64,000 bases of DNA from Scytolyngbya sp. HA4215-MV1 (GTDB taxonomy: Bacteria; Cyanobacteriota; Cyanobacteriia; Leptolyngbyales; Leptolyngbyaceae): assembly GCA_019359045.1 (NCBI GenBank), contig JAHHIA010000001.1, positions 434,001-498,000 of the forward strand, read 5' to 3'. A model generated the notes under the pieces. The model ran no database searches, was not told the origin of the DNA, and worked only from the letters and a program-made list of their open reading frames with translations. Position 1 is the first letter of the stretch; the number at the start of each line of letters is the position of its first letter. Positions 1-8,869 of this stretch are shown in pieces. The translations under genes were made by a program, and so were the position numbers.

Positions 1-57
1 GTTTCTAAAATTAGGGTACTCAATGTCCTTGTTGACTTAGCTATGCCACCAGGTTAA

Positions 58-81
58 GACAAGGGTTCTAAACCCCTTGTC
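58..81 (-). terminator. Stem-loop downstream of the Ser/Thr kinase gene
   Basis: Arms at 58-65 and 74-81 are perfectly complementary (8 bp) around an 8-nt loop. It lies about 95 nt past the kinase stop codon on the transcribed strand. It lacks a clear T-run, so its role as a terminator is only a guess. Confidence 0.3.
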
Positions 82-174
82 AACGCCAGGCTTTGAAATG
101 TTATATCGATAACTACTACGATAGCCCGACTTGCCCAAAACGTTTTTTGGGCGGACAGAGCATTGAGAGTCTGG

Positions 175-1923
175 CTAGGGTTTGATGAGCGATCGTCCCG
201 TTTTCCGATGGGATAAAGCCAGTTCCATGAGTCTGAAGGACTGTTGCACAAACATGAGAAAAAGGAGCAAGCTGCTGATGGCAATCACCGTTAACACCCG
301 TGAATTGTAAAATCCGATGGTTAAGCCCAGCCCAAAGCCAAAACCCAAAACAAGCGTTAGCAGGGCAACCAACATAAGGAGTTTCTTTTGTTCCATCTGA
401 GCCGCTAGGGTTTCGACGATCGCACCTAGGGCAAATCCCGTAATCATACCGCCCAACAGCCCCACTCCTGACCCAATCACAGCAGCCAATCCGGCAGCGG
501 TCATTGCACCTGACAACACTTGAATCAGCACAATCCCACCCAGCGTCCCTGCCGACAATGTACAGGCAAGCGCGCCTAGCTGCCAATTGACCGTTCGCAT
601 TAACCATGCGGCGATCTCAAACCCAATTCCTGCCCCGGCGATCGCACCGAAGTCTGCCATCCTAGAAGACGCAGTCATCATTGTGACAACTCGCAATATC
701 TGAGTAAAAATCCAGGTATTGCCCAAGGCGAAACATCCCAAAACGGCGAGTAAAGGATAGGGGATGGGATTTCTGGAGGAAAAATTGGCTATCTGAATTT
801 GAAGAGTGAGTGGATAGCTTTTTGCCAGCGTATTGGTATGGAGCATCAGTTTTCGACGATAGGTCTTGCCTGCCATGAGCCGACGGGTATCGATCGTAAT
901 TTGACAGTTCACCTGATTGCCTGTGAATGTTGCAGGTTCTACCGCAATCCAGGTGTAAATCTCAGGCGCAGGATCGTGCGGATGAGCAACAATCTCCCAT
1001 TGCCCTTCTAGGGTCGTTTCGGGAATTGGATTGACGATTTTCACTGATTGGGTCAACCAATCGCCTGCTCGATGGGCACTGAATTCCAAAGCTGAACAAC
1101 TAAATTGAGCTTCTGGTGGACGCAGCGGTGAAACAGGAATAGCAGTTAATGCGGCAACTGCATTGGGAAATCGATCTTTTAAGCGAGGCTCCACCATCTT
1201 TTCTAGCCAGCCTACCCACTGCATGTTGAGTTTGGGTACAAGATGTTTAAAACTAACTCGATAGGTAATGTCTACCAAATTGCCCACCTGGTCAGCTTTA
1301 GTGCCTGTAAGCAAGCAGATCAAGGTCATTCCTAGTCCATAGAGATCTGACCCCTCGGTTAATTGTCGATTAAACAACTGTTCGGGAGGCATAAACCCCA
1401 AAGTTCCTTTGACCACGCTACTAATGCCCACCTCTCCCTCTCCCACATGAGCAAACCCAAAATCCACTAAGTAGACATTGCTGTTCGCATCTAAAAGGAT
1501 GTTGGCGGGTTTAATGTCGCGGTGGATGATGGGCGGTATGCGATTTTGCAAATACACCAGAATTTCTAGGGTGGCGATCGCGATGGTTTTAATTTGGGCT
1601 GGGTTCAGGCTGGAAGCGGTTGCTAACGAGGTTGCTGGTTTGTATTCTTGGACTAGGCAAAATCCATCTCCGGTTTGAAAAGAGTTGAGATAGCGGGGAA
1701 TCCCAGAATGGTTCAGATCCTTTAAAAGTTGCACTTCCCGGTCGTGAGCATCGTAGTCAGCCCAACTTACACCTGTCTTAGCAAATTGGAACTGCTTAAT
1801 CACAACCTTTTGTTGTGTCTCGACAGTTGATGCCAGATAGGTAATTCGTCCACCCGCCAGATTATGCCCTAGCGCTTGTTCAACTCGATACCCTTGGTGC
1901 GTAAAGTCTGGAAACTCATTCAT
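175..1923 (-). CDS. Membrane-anchored serine/threonine protein kinase
   Basis: This 582-residue protein is a Hanks-type Ser/Thr kinase. The kinase domain fills roughly residues 10-265: a lysine in VVIKQF (about 43), the catalytic loop HRDIKPAN (134-141), DFG (154-156) and a PPEQ substitute for APE (179-182). A middle region (about 270-385) looks like an extra beta-rich domain. The C-terminal third (about 390-570) is a run of Gly/Ala-rich hydrophobic segments, so the protein should sit in the membrane. The ATG at 1923 is preceded by GGAGA. It is the last gene of a minus-strand block with YdcF-like, Wzc and Wza genes, so a role in signalling to envelope or polysaccharide synthesis is plausible but inferred from position only. 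Confidence 0.9.
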   Translation of the reverse strand: MNEFPDFTHQGYRVEQALGHNLAGGRITYLASTVETQQKVVIKQFQFAKTGVSWADYDAHDREVQLLKDLNHSGIPRYLNSFQTGDGFCLVQEYKPATSLATASSLNPAQIKTIAIATLEILVYLQNRIPPIIHRDIKPANILLDANSNVYLVDFGFAHVGEGEVGISSVVKGTLGFMPPEQLFNRQLTEGSDLYGLGMTLICLLTGTKADQVGNLVDITYRVSFKHLVPKLNMQWVGWLEKMVEPRLKDRFPNAVAALTAIPVSPLRPPEAQFSCSALEFSAHRAGDWLTQSVKIVNPIPETTLEGQWEIVAHPHDPAPEIYTWIAVEPATFTGNQVNCQITIDTRRLMAGKTYRRKLMLHTNTLAKSYPLTLQIQIANFSSRNPIPYPLLAVLGCFALGNTWIFTQILRVVTMMTASSRMADFGAIAGAGIGFEIAAWLMRTVNWQLGALACTLSAGTLGGIVLIQVLSGAMTAAGLAAVIGSGVGLLGGMITGFALGAIVETLAAQMEQKKLLMLVALLTLVLGFGFGLGLTIGFYNSRVLTVIAISSLLLFLMFVQQSFRLMELALSHRKTGRSLIKP

Positions 1924-1965
1924 ACCGGAATGTCTCCAAGATTTAATTTGCCAAATTCATTCTCA

Positions 1966-2664
1966 TCAGATTTTACAACCATGAATTTTTTCAATCACTT
2001 CTGCGGATGGTTGCCGAAGTTCAGCGACGGTTCGTTGCTTAAACTGTCCTGTCATAGCATACTGAACTAACGCTGCATACTCTCGTAAAATCAGTAGTAA
2101 ATGCTCTCTTGGATTGAATTGCGGGGGTAAGGGACTCAAATGAGGGACTACTTTGAACCCATAGCTTTGAAACAAGAGAACCGATCTCAACATATGCGGT
2201 GGATCTGTAATGAGAAGTATCTTTTGAATGCCCTGAGGATAGAGAATGCCTGATGTTAACTGAACATTTTCTTTCGTAGACTCAGAACATCGTTCACCTC
2301 CCAAAACTTGAGCAGGGATGCCTAAATCCTTCAGCTGTTCAATCATATAGGGGGCATCGGTCATCCCGCTAATAAAAATTTTGGGTGCTCGCTTTGCTCG
2401 CCAAAGTTGCTCTGCCAGTTCTATGCGTCGATGCTGTAGGGTTTCTCCTCGACCCAATACAGCAATGGTATCAACCGCCTCTCCTGAATCTTTTGGCAGA
2501 AAGATCAACATTCCTTGAGTCAATAATGAAAGTCCCCATGCGGATGTCGCGATCAGATAAGTCAAAAGAAAACCAGTAGCTGGAATGATGACCCGCCGCC
2601 GCCATCGGCGGGAGCTAATCAGCCAGAGTATGCCCATGCAGGTTAGAAGGATTAATACTTCCAT
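1966..2664 (-). CDS. YdcF/DUF218 (ElyC/SanA-like) membrane protein
   Basis: The product has two N-terminal hydrophobic segments followed by a DUF218 domain. It shows the family pattern: DTIAVLGRG at the first strand, a basic helix (RRIELAEQLWRAKRAPKIF), then SESTKENVQLT and LLITDPPHMLRS. Members such as ElyC and SanA act in envelope or undecaprenyl-phosphate-linked processes; the biochemical activity is not firmly known. I prefer the ATG at 2664, which puts the first membrane helix at the N-terminus (232 aa); a TTG at 2715 would add 17 residues. It lies between the Wzc and Ser/Thr kinase genes on the same strand with about 100 nt to Wzc, so co-transcription is possible. Confidence 0.8.
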   Translation of the reverse strand: MEVLILLTCMGILWLISSRRWRRRVIIPATGFLLTYLIATSAWGLSLLTQGMLIFLPKDSGEAVDTIAVLGRGETLQHRRIELAEQLWRAKRAPKIFISGMTDAPYMIEQLKDLGIPAQVLGGERCSESTKENVQLTSGILYPQGIQKILLITDPPHMLRSVLLFQSYGFKVVPHLSPLPPQFNPREHLLLILREYAALVQYAMTGQFKQRTVAELRQPSAEVIEKIHGCKI

Positions 2665-2759
2665 GTTTGGAAAGTCAAGAAATTGATAATGACTCGTTGA
2701 TTGTCCCAGCTTCAAACTGTTAAAAACTTAAACCTTAATAACCCAATTGACTTATTGAA

Positions 2760-5051
2760 TTACTCTTGCTGATCGTTTTTTTCGATCGATCGTGAATCAT
2801 CGATTACAGTTTTATTCTCTAGCTTTGTAAGCGAAGCTTCCTGCCCCATATAGTATCGGTTGTAAGAATTTAAATTGGGATTGTTCTCCTTCGCACCATT
2901 AGGAACAAAACCCAGAATACTTCCAGGAAACATCTTTAATGTTTCCATCGCTTGACTCAATGCTGAAGTCTTAACCTTCTCTAATCCAACCACCATCACA
3001 ATTCCATCTGTGTTTGATGCAATGAGTTTAGTATCTGCAAGTCCCAACAATGGGGGCATATCATAGATCACCAGATCATAATGCTCCTTGAATTGCGCCA
3101 TGAGACTTTGCATCTTTTGAGAAGAAAGTAACTTGGCTGGATCAGGAGGAACCTGTCCAGAGGTTAGAACAAACAGATTTGGCTCTACTGGTGATTTCTG
3201 AATGACCATCTCAGGTTCGATATCTAGGGAAATCAAATGACTCAAACCGCAGGTATTATCCAGCGCAAGCCGTTCATGTAGCTTTGGTAGCCGTAGATCG
3301 GTATCTACTAACAACACACGCTGACCCAGCGCTGCCGCAGTTTGGGCAAGATAAGTGGCAATTGTAGACTTGCCTTCTCCTGCAGTTGCTGAACTAATCA
3401 CAAAAGAGCGAATCTTTGAGTCAGATCCGAGTAACCGGATATTGATGTAGAGAGAACGGAGTGCTTCTAGAAAAGGAGAGGACGCATAATGATAGGATTT
3501 TGTATCTTCCTTGAAACTAATTTTTTGGCGCATCTGTTGGACAAAATCGACTACTTCTGAAATCGAGGACAGTTGTTTGAAGGGAAGATCTTCCAGATTT
3601 TTAAGGCCTGGGTTAAATGGAATAACACCTAGAATTGGCAACTTGCTGATCTCCTTGATCCCTTCAGGGCTACGAACCACGTTGCTCAGTTTATCTAGCA
3701 ATAAAGCAGCCCCAACTCCTAGGAGCAGTCCTAGAATTACACCCAACATTGCTGACTTTTTAGTATTGGCAGCAGACGGAATTGGCTCAGTCGGCGGAGT
3801 AAGAATTTGCCAGGGCGTTTTGCGCTGTCCGGCATCAATTCGCAGTGCCTCACGCTTGGTTAAAAACTGATTTAAATTGTCCGTTGAGATTGTCAGCTCT
3901 CGCTGAATATCGGTGTATCGTCGGGAAATCACAGATAGTTCTTTCACCTGACGGTTAAGTAGACTTTCAGTTTGGGCTAGAATTTGGTTGCGCGCTTCTA
4001 GCTCTCGAATACTACTGGCTGCTTCTTCTCGGACCCGTTGTCCTTCGCGTTGTAATAAAGGAATGAGATTTTGTTGCTGATCCCGTAAGACATGAATGTT
4101 GGGGGTGTCTTCGCGAAACAGGCTAGATTCCTTGGCAATTTCACTTTCTACTTCTAGCATCTGACTCAGTAAGCTCTGATAGCGAGAGCTCGCACCCAAA
4201 GCAGAAGATGCCGTAGATTCGTAGTTCGATTGCGCGAGCTGCCTGCTCAAATCTAAATAGAGCGCGTTAGCTTCTTTCAGCTTTATTTGTGTTTCAAGTC
4301 GTTGTTGCCCGATCGTGAGAAGCTGTTGAGACAATTGTTTACTTGTTAAGTCTGGATCAATTAAGTTGTACTTTTGCCGAAAATCTTGAAGATTATCTTG
4401 TAATTTTTCCACCCGACTTTGTAGCTGAGGTAGCTGAGTTTCTACAAACTCAATGCCCTGACGAACATCTGCCAAACGTTCTTCCAAACTGTAATCCAGA
4501 TAAGCCTCAGACACCAACTTCAAGATTGCTTTGACTTTATTCGGATCAACATCCTGATAATCAACCTCCAGAATCTCGCTAGGAGGAAGTGGTGTGACAA
4601 CCAGCCCACCTACGAGAGCATCGTAGTTGAAGTCCGGATACTTGCTTTGCAGTTTCTTGACGATCGGAGCCAGAATCTTAGGGCTTTTTAAGAGTTTAAG
4701 CTTGGTTTCATCGACTGTTCCCGGACTCGCTTGTTGCTCTTTACTGAGAGTTTGAGGCACAGAAGAAATCACCTGGGTCTCCACAGTGACCGGCTTGGTT
4801 AAAATTTCAAATTTTGCCTGATAGATAGGGACGCTGGTTGATGCCTTTAATATAGAGAGAGAGGTTACAACCGTTGTGACACCCAAAATTACTGGAATTC
4901 CACGTCGGAGGGCTGAGATGACTTGTCCGAAGTTCAAGCCTCCTTCGTCATCTTCTTTAGTAGATTGATTTACGGTGCCCATCGGCAACCACTGAAACCG
5001 ACCACCATCACCATCAGACAGCATTCTTTGCTCATGCTTATCACTGGTCAT
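2760..5051 (-). CDS. wzc: Wzc-like polysaccharide co-polymerase / tyrosine autokinase
   Basis: This 763-residue inner-membrane protein controls chain length and export of polysaccharide with a Wza-type channel. The Wzz domain is N-terminal, with a first membrane helix near 51-70. Long coiled-coil segments follow (about 195-400), then a second helix near 434-452. The cytoplasmic BY-kinase domain has Walker A with GEGKST (558-563), A' LLVDTDLRLP (580-589) and Walker B LVIYDMPP (660-667). The C-terminus carries only a small tyrosine cluster (Y730, Y733, Y734), fewer than in E. coli Wzc. The Wza gene lies directly upstream on the same strand with a 118-nt gap. Confidence 0.95.
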   Translation of the reverse strand: MTSDKHEQRMLSDGDGGRFQWLPMGTVNQSTKEDDEGGLNFGQVISALRRGIPVILGVTTVVTSLSILKASTSVPIYQAKFEILTKPVTVETQVISSVPQTLSKEQQASPGTVDETKLKLLKSPKILAPIVKKLQSKYPDFNYDALVGGLVVTPLPPSEILEVDYQDVDPNKVKAILKLVSEAYLDYSLEERLADVRQGIEFVETQLPQLQSRVEKLQDNLQDFRQKYNLIDPDLTSKQLSQQLLTIGQQRLETQIKLKEANALYLDLSRQLAQSNYESTASSALGASSRYQSLLSQMLEVESEIAKESSLFREDTPNIHVLRDQQQNLIPLLQREGQRVREEAASSIRELEARNQILAQTESLLNRQVKELSVISRRYTDIQRELTISTDNLNQFLTKREALRIDAGQRKTPWQILTPPTEPIPSAANTKKSAMLGVILGLLLGVGAALLLDKLSNVVRSPEGIKEISKLPILGVIPFNPGLKNLEDLPFKQLSSISEVVDFVQQMRQKISFKEDTKSYHYASSPFLEALRSLYINIRLLGSDSKIRSFVISSATAGEGKSTIATYLAQTAAALGQRVLLVDTDLRLPKLHERLALDNTCGLSHLISLDIEPEMVIQKSPVEPNLFVLTSGQVPPDPAKLLSSQKMQSLMAQFKEHYDLVIYDMPPLLGLADTKLIASNTDGIVMVVGLEKVKTSALSQAMETLKMFPGSILGFVPNGAKENNPNLNSYNRYYMGQEASLTKLENKTVIDDSRSIEKNDQQE

Positions 5052-5169
5052 CTTGATTGTTGCACCTGTGTTGAAGGGTGACTGATCAGGAAGCCCTGAT
5101 TGTGATCTTCATAAAACCATGTGTTTATCATGCTATAAAAATGCTGAACTGCTTACAGCAATTCCAGCC

Positions 5170-6639
5170 TTACTTACTAAAAATTCTAAATATACTGAAG
5201 ATTGAAAGAAAGCTATTAATCGGATTGATGGCAAATCCCAAGCTGTCAGTAAGCACTGTTAACCCAGATCGCTTAACAACTACCACATCATCATTCCGCA
5301 GGGCTGGATTATTCTTGTCATTCAGACTACGCTCAAAGTTAACAGAAATAGTTCGCTCGGTGACTGTACCATTCTGATTCAGACGGATTAATTTAACTGA
5401 GCTTTTATGGGCTTTGGGATTAAACCCCCCAGCCGCCAACAAAACTTGGTTTAATGGTGTGTTTGGAGGGACTTGCACAACTCCTGGCTGCATGACCTCG
5501 CCCACTACATTGACCCGAATCGTATCGGGCGAAAAGCTCGCAGCAGAAATTTGGGTGATTTCGGCTGGGCTGAGTTCAGTTGCTGTAGGAATAACAACAG
5601 TATCCCGATCCTGCAAAATGAGATCCTGGTCAAGATCTCCTGCCTTCAAAAGCTTCCATAAATCGATATGAATGATCTGTTCGCCCCCCGTTTTAGTTTG
5701 GCGGTGCACCTGAATCTGCCGAATATCTGCTTGGGGTCTAATACCGCCAGCAACCTGAATTGCACGAGTAATTGTTGGGGGAATATCGCCGCCGCCCCCA
5801 GCCTGTCCGACTGCACCCGCAGCTCCAGTTCTAGCAGAAGCAGTGACAGTATAAGGACCAGGTCGATAGACTTCACCGACGACTGCAATGTTGAGTGGCT
5901 GACCGCGGTCAGTAGAAAAACTAGCAGACGTTAGTTTAGGAGCCTCAGCCAAATTCAAGTTGGCGACAGTGGGGATAAAAACGGTATCTCCACCTCGCAA
6001 CGTAATGTCTCTACCCAGTTCTCCGGTTTGTAGAAATTCCCAGAGGTTCACTTTAATAACTTGCTCAGATCCCGATTGGCGGGGACGAAGAACCTTGACT
6101 TGACGGAGATCTGCGAGTTGAGTCACTCCACCTGCCAATTGTAAGGCTTGTGTTACTGTCGGTAATTGATTACCTGCATCGGTTGGGAGCGTATAAGTTC
6201 CAGGACGACCAACTTCTCCTGAAACCGCAACTTTGACTGGACGAGGAGCAACTAGGGTGACCGTAACGATCGGGTACTTCAAGAGTCTAGTATATTTCGC
6301 AGAAATGGCATCTGCCGCTGCTTCTAGAGTCAGACCTAGAACGGACACGCTACCTACTTGAGGTAAGTTGAGCGTACCGTCTACCAAAACCTGATGATCC
6401 CCACTAAACTGAGTTACTTTGAAAATCTCGATGCGAATGCGATCCCCAGGGCCCAATGTGTAGGCATCATCAGATGACGGGTTAATGTGTTCTGAAGGGG
6501 GGGAATCTACACCGATTGCAATCGGTATTTGAGGCAGCCCTAGACAATTACAAGCAATCGATATTGGGATCGCAAGTATCCAGATAGCGGAGCGTAGATC
6601 GAAATACTTAAAGCAATTTTCAGGAAGCTTAGCTAACAT
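5170..6639 (-). CDS. wza: Wza-like polysaccharide export protein with three SLBB domains
   Basis: This 489-residue protein is an outer-membrane polysaccharide exporter of the Wza/OPX family. A hydrophobic N-terminal segment (about 17-36) should export it. The Poly_export domain runs from about residue 58 (YTLGPGDRIRIEIF) to 130. Three SLBB repeats follow, each opened by a GEV-x-x-PG motif: GEVGRPG (141), GEVYRPG (255) and GEVMQPG (380). A Gly/Ala-rich insert (about 269-285) interrupts the second. The C-terminus is hydrophobic. It lies first in the minus-strand export block, ahead of wzc, so it should pair with that kinase. The 1.4 kb upstream region is shared with the divergent glycosyltransferase locus. 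Confidence 0.94.
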   Translation of the reverse strand: MLAKLPENCFKYFDLRSAIWILAIPISIACNCLGLPQIPIAIGVDSPPSEHINPSSDDAYTLGPGDRIRIEIFKVTQFSGDHQVLVDGTLNLPQVGSVSVLGLTLEAAADAISAKYTRLLKYPIVTVTLVAPRPVKVAVSGEVGRPGTYTLPTDAGNQLPTVTQALQLAGGVTQLADLRQVKVLRPRQSGSEQVIKVNLWEFLQTGELGRDITLRGGDTVFIPTVANLNLAEAPKLTSASFSTDRGQPLNIAVVGEVYRPGPYTVTASARTGAAGAVGQAGGGGDIPPTITRAIQVAGGIRPQADIRQIQVHRQTKTGGEQIIHIDLWKLLKAGDLDQDLILQDRDTVVIPTATELSPAEITQISAASFSPDTIRVNVVGEVMQPGVVQVPPNTPLNQVLLAAGGFNPKAHKSSVKLIRLNQNGTVTERTISVNFERSLNDKNNPALRNDDVVVVKRSGLTVLTDSLGFAINPINSFLSIFSIFRIFSK

Positions 6640-6900
6640 TGCTTGATTACTTTCTTAAAAGTGGCTCTATCTTATAACAATTCCGATTTGAAATGCGACA
6701 GTTGAAGATCCCCATGAGCACAGTGTTCTCAAAAACTTTGTGAACTATCCATCCATGTTGGAGTTAATTTCATCAATGAGTCTAAATGCTCAACCGATTC
6801 ATGCTCTAGGTGCACAGAATCGTAAGAGATGCAAAAGTGTCTATTGCACCGCTAACAAGCGAGCAGTAATACCTGTAGTAAGCAGGAAGGCACAATTCAA

Positions 6901-6949
6901 TATAGGGTTGTGAGCACCGGGTTGAGACACGAAACCTAACAACCCTATA
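6901..6949. repeat. 11-bp inverted repeat upstream of wza
   Basis: The arms tatagggttgt (6901-6911) and acaaccctata (6939-6949) are perfectly complementary around a 27-nt spacer. It lies about 260 nt upstream of the wza start. It may be a leader hairpin or an operator. Confidence 0.5.
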
Positions 6950-7286
6950 GATTACACAGAGAGATCAAGAGAAATCCATAAGTTCACGAAGAATCACCAA
7001 ACCTAGCTTGATTCCTCACCATTCTGATCCTCTTCGCGATCGACACAAGCTCCAGCTTTTAGATGGATTTGGAGGACACGATCATCAAAACTTGATGTAA
7101 TCCCAATTTTGGTAAAATTGCTCAGTTAATTATTTCCCGCAAGAAAATCAACTGAAAAATTAGAGTTCAATTCGTATAGCTCTTTCATTTGCATGACAAG
7201 AGTTTAGTTTCACCCACGCATTTTTGCCGTCTCAATACAGAGGAGGTCGGTTTGCAGAACACATAACTCCGCCAACAGGATGAATG

Positions 7287-7310
7287 TTTATCAGCAAATA
7301 TACTGACAAA
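7287..7310. promoter_or_regulatory. 24-bp dyad motif, copy 1
   Basis: This segment starts tttatcag and ends ctgacaaa, giving an imperfect palindrome with an AT-rich centre. The same 24-nt layout recurs at 7526-7549, where the arms are a perfect 9-bp palindrome. Both copies lie in the long divergent intergenic region, so a regulator-binding site is a reasonable guess. Confidence 0.4.
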
Positions 7311-7525
7311 GCAACAAGTAACTAAAGCTACTATAAAGAAAATTTGAGCATCAGTACAACTGAGGCACTCAATCCCTAAATCATCTGGTTAAGTGTTTTA
7401 TTATTTTTGCTTAAGGCATTTATTGACAAGGGAGCAGTTTAAGAATGCACCTTTTGTTCTGCATTACAGAGGAGAGCTTGCTGAGCATGGGGATGCACAT
7501 CTTCAGAATCTGCTCGAAAGGTGTG

Positions 7526-7549
7526 TTTATCAGTAAAACTACTGATAAA
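7526..7549. promoter_or_regulatory. 24-bp dyad motif, copy 2
   Basis: The arms tttatcagt (7526-7534) and actgataaa (7541-7549) are exact reverse complements around a 6-nt spacer. It matches the copy at 7287-7310 at about 19 of 24 positions. Both are also preceded, 50-60 nt upstream, by tacagaggag. It may be a repressor operator for the polysaccharide genes. Confidence 0.45.
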
Positions 7550-7888
7550 TATGCATGATATTTAAAGTTGATGTAAAAATACCTTGAAATGAATGTGAAG
7601 CAAGCGTAAAGTTCCTAAGTATACTAGCGGAGTAAGATACTATAATTCTGATCAAAAAAAATTCTTGGTAGACAAGTCACGGATTAATAAATTCCAAGAT
7701 GAGTTGAGGAGAGTGAGATTATTTTAGGCAGAAGATTGCGTGCCTCGGTCTAATCAGCTTCATGCGTCAGCGAATGTCTGGCGACTTAGGCGTCAAAAAA
7801 ATTACCTAATTGGTTAAATATTTTACTGTTTCGATTTAAAGAATGGCGAGAAAACAGTATACCTGCAGCTCAATCAGCGGTTAGATAG

Positions 7889-7915
7889 TTATCTATCGAA
7901 TACTTATCTATCGAA
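7889..7915. promoter_or_regulatory. Direct repeat of ttatctatcgaa upstream of the glycan locus
   Basis: The 12-mer ttatctatcgaa occurs at 7889-7900 and again at 7904-7915, a 15-nt period. It lies about 175 nt before the first gene of the plus-strand locus. Repeats of this type can be activator sites, but no regulator is identified here. Confidence 0.35.
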
Positions 7916-8089
7916 AGTTATACGAGTGGGCTTTTTAGCAGAATTGCATTGGAGCAATATTTATGAATGTCACAGATTGTGTTACAGAACTGAATCGGAT
8001 GATAAATAACCACTACTCCGATTGGGAGCGATTCGGAACCTAGAGTGTTTAGAGTTTTGGGATTCTACCAAAAGCATGAGGAAGAAAAG

Positions 8090-8869
8090 ATGATGTCGTC
8101 GGCTTGGTTAGACAGAGGTTTTTGCCAGAAAAGCGTCATTGGTTGTCCGGTTACTGCTTTGCCTTTTGATCATCAAATCGATTTAATGGTGAAGTGGGCA
8201 AAGAACCGAATTAGTAAGACCGTTTGTATCGCGAATGTTCACATGCTTATAGAAGCACATCGCGATCCAACTTTTGCTTCCGTCTTAACGAGTGCAGATT
8301 TAGTTGCCCCTGATGGTATGCCCCTAGTCTGGATGCTGAGGCTACTAGGGCAGTCAGAACAAGATCGGGTTGCCGGTTTGGATGTCCTTTCCGCTTTGTG
8401 TAAACAGGCTTCTGTTGAAAAAGTCTCTGTTTTCTTCTTGGGTTCCCACAAGATCATTCTTGAGAAGATGAAAGCTAGATTAGGAAATGAGTTTCCAGAT
8501 CTGGAGATTGCAGGGATGGAACCGTTGCCTTTTCGTCCACTAACTCAGCAAGAGGATGCAGAAATTATCCAAAAGCTCAACGAAAGTGGCGCCGGAGTTG
8601 TTTTTGTTTCACTCGGGTGTCCAAAGCAGGAGCTTTGGATTGCGGAACACAAAGATAAAGTACACGCAGTGATGATTGGTTTGGGAGGAGCCTTTCCTGT
8701 CTATGCAGGACTTCATAAGCGTGCACCTAAACTGATTCGTCAGGCAGGCTTGGAGTGGCTCTATCGACTATTGCAAGAACCAACTAGACTGTGGAAACGA
8801 TATGCTACTACGATTCCAGTTTTTGTCTGGTTAGCCTTTAAGCAATTGATGAATGATGCAACGGCATAA
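8090..8869 (+). CDS. WecG/TagA/CpsF family glycosyltransferase
   Basis: This protein (about 259 residues) belongs to glycosyltransferase family 26, which adds ManNAc-type or related sugars to a lipid-linked acceptor on the cytoplasmic side of the membrane. Diagnostic stretches are IANVHMLIEAHRDP, SADLVAPDGMPLVW (the conserved Asp-Gly), VFFLGS and VSLGCPKQELWI, followed by GLGGAFPVYAG. I chose ATG 8090, preceded by GAGGAAGAAAAG; an upstream GTG at 8045 would add 15 poorly family-like residues and has no ribosome site. It is the first gene of the large plus-strand locus and may act early in repeat-unit assembly. The exact sugar cannot be told. Confidence 0.93.
   Translation: MMSSAWLDRGFCQKSVIGCPVTALPFDHQIDLMVKWAKNRISKTVCIANVHMLIEAHRDPTFASVLTSADLVAPDGMPLVWMLRLLGQSEQDRVAGLDVLSALCKQASVEKVSVFFLGSHKIILEKMKARLGNEFPDLEIAGMEPLPFRPLTQQEDAEIIQKLNESGAGVVFVSLGCPKQELWIAEHKDKVHAVMIGLGGAFPVYAGLHKRAPKLIRQAGLEWLYRLLQEPTRLWKRYATTIPVFVWLAFKQLMNDATA

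Larger units (their letters stand above)
6640..8089. other. 1.45 kb non-coding divergent control region
   Basis: No convincing gene was seen between wza (minus) and the WecG-like gene (plus). The stretch is AT-rich and carries several short symmetric motifs listed separately: an 11-bp inverted repeat at 6901-6949, a 24-bp dyad present twice (7287-7310, 7526-7549) and a 12-nt direct repeat at 7889-7915. It presumably holds promoters for both the export block and the large plus-strand locus; I could not assign -10/-35 boxes with confidence. Confidence 0.6.

Noticed and set aside
54-284. 76-codon minus-strand frame at the window start
   Set aside because: It overlaps the C-terminus of the Ser/Thr kinase in another frame and has no supporting signal.
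6640-8089. Possible small RNA or tRNA gene in the long divergent gap
   Set aside because: No tRNA cloverleaf or known RNA family could be recognised by eye; a covariance-model search would decide.
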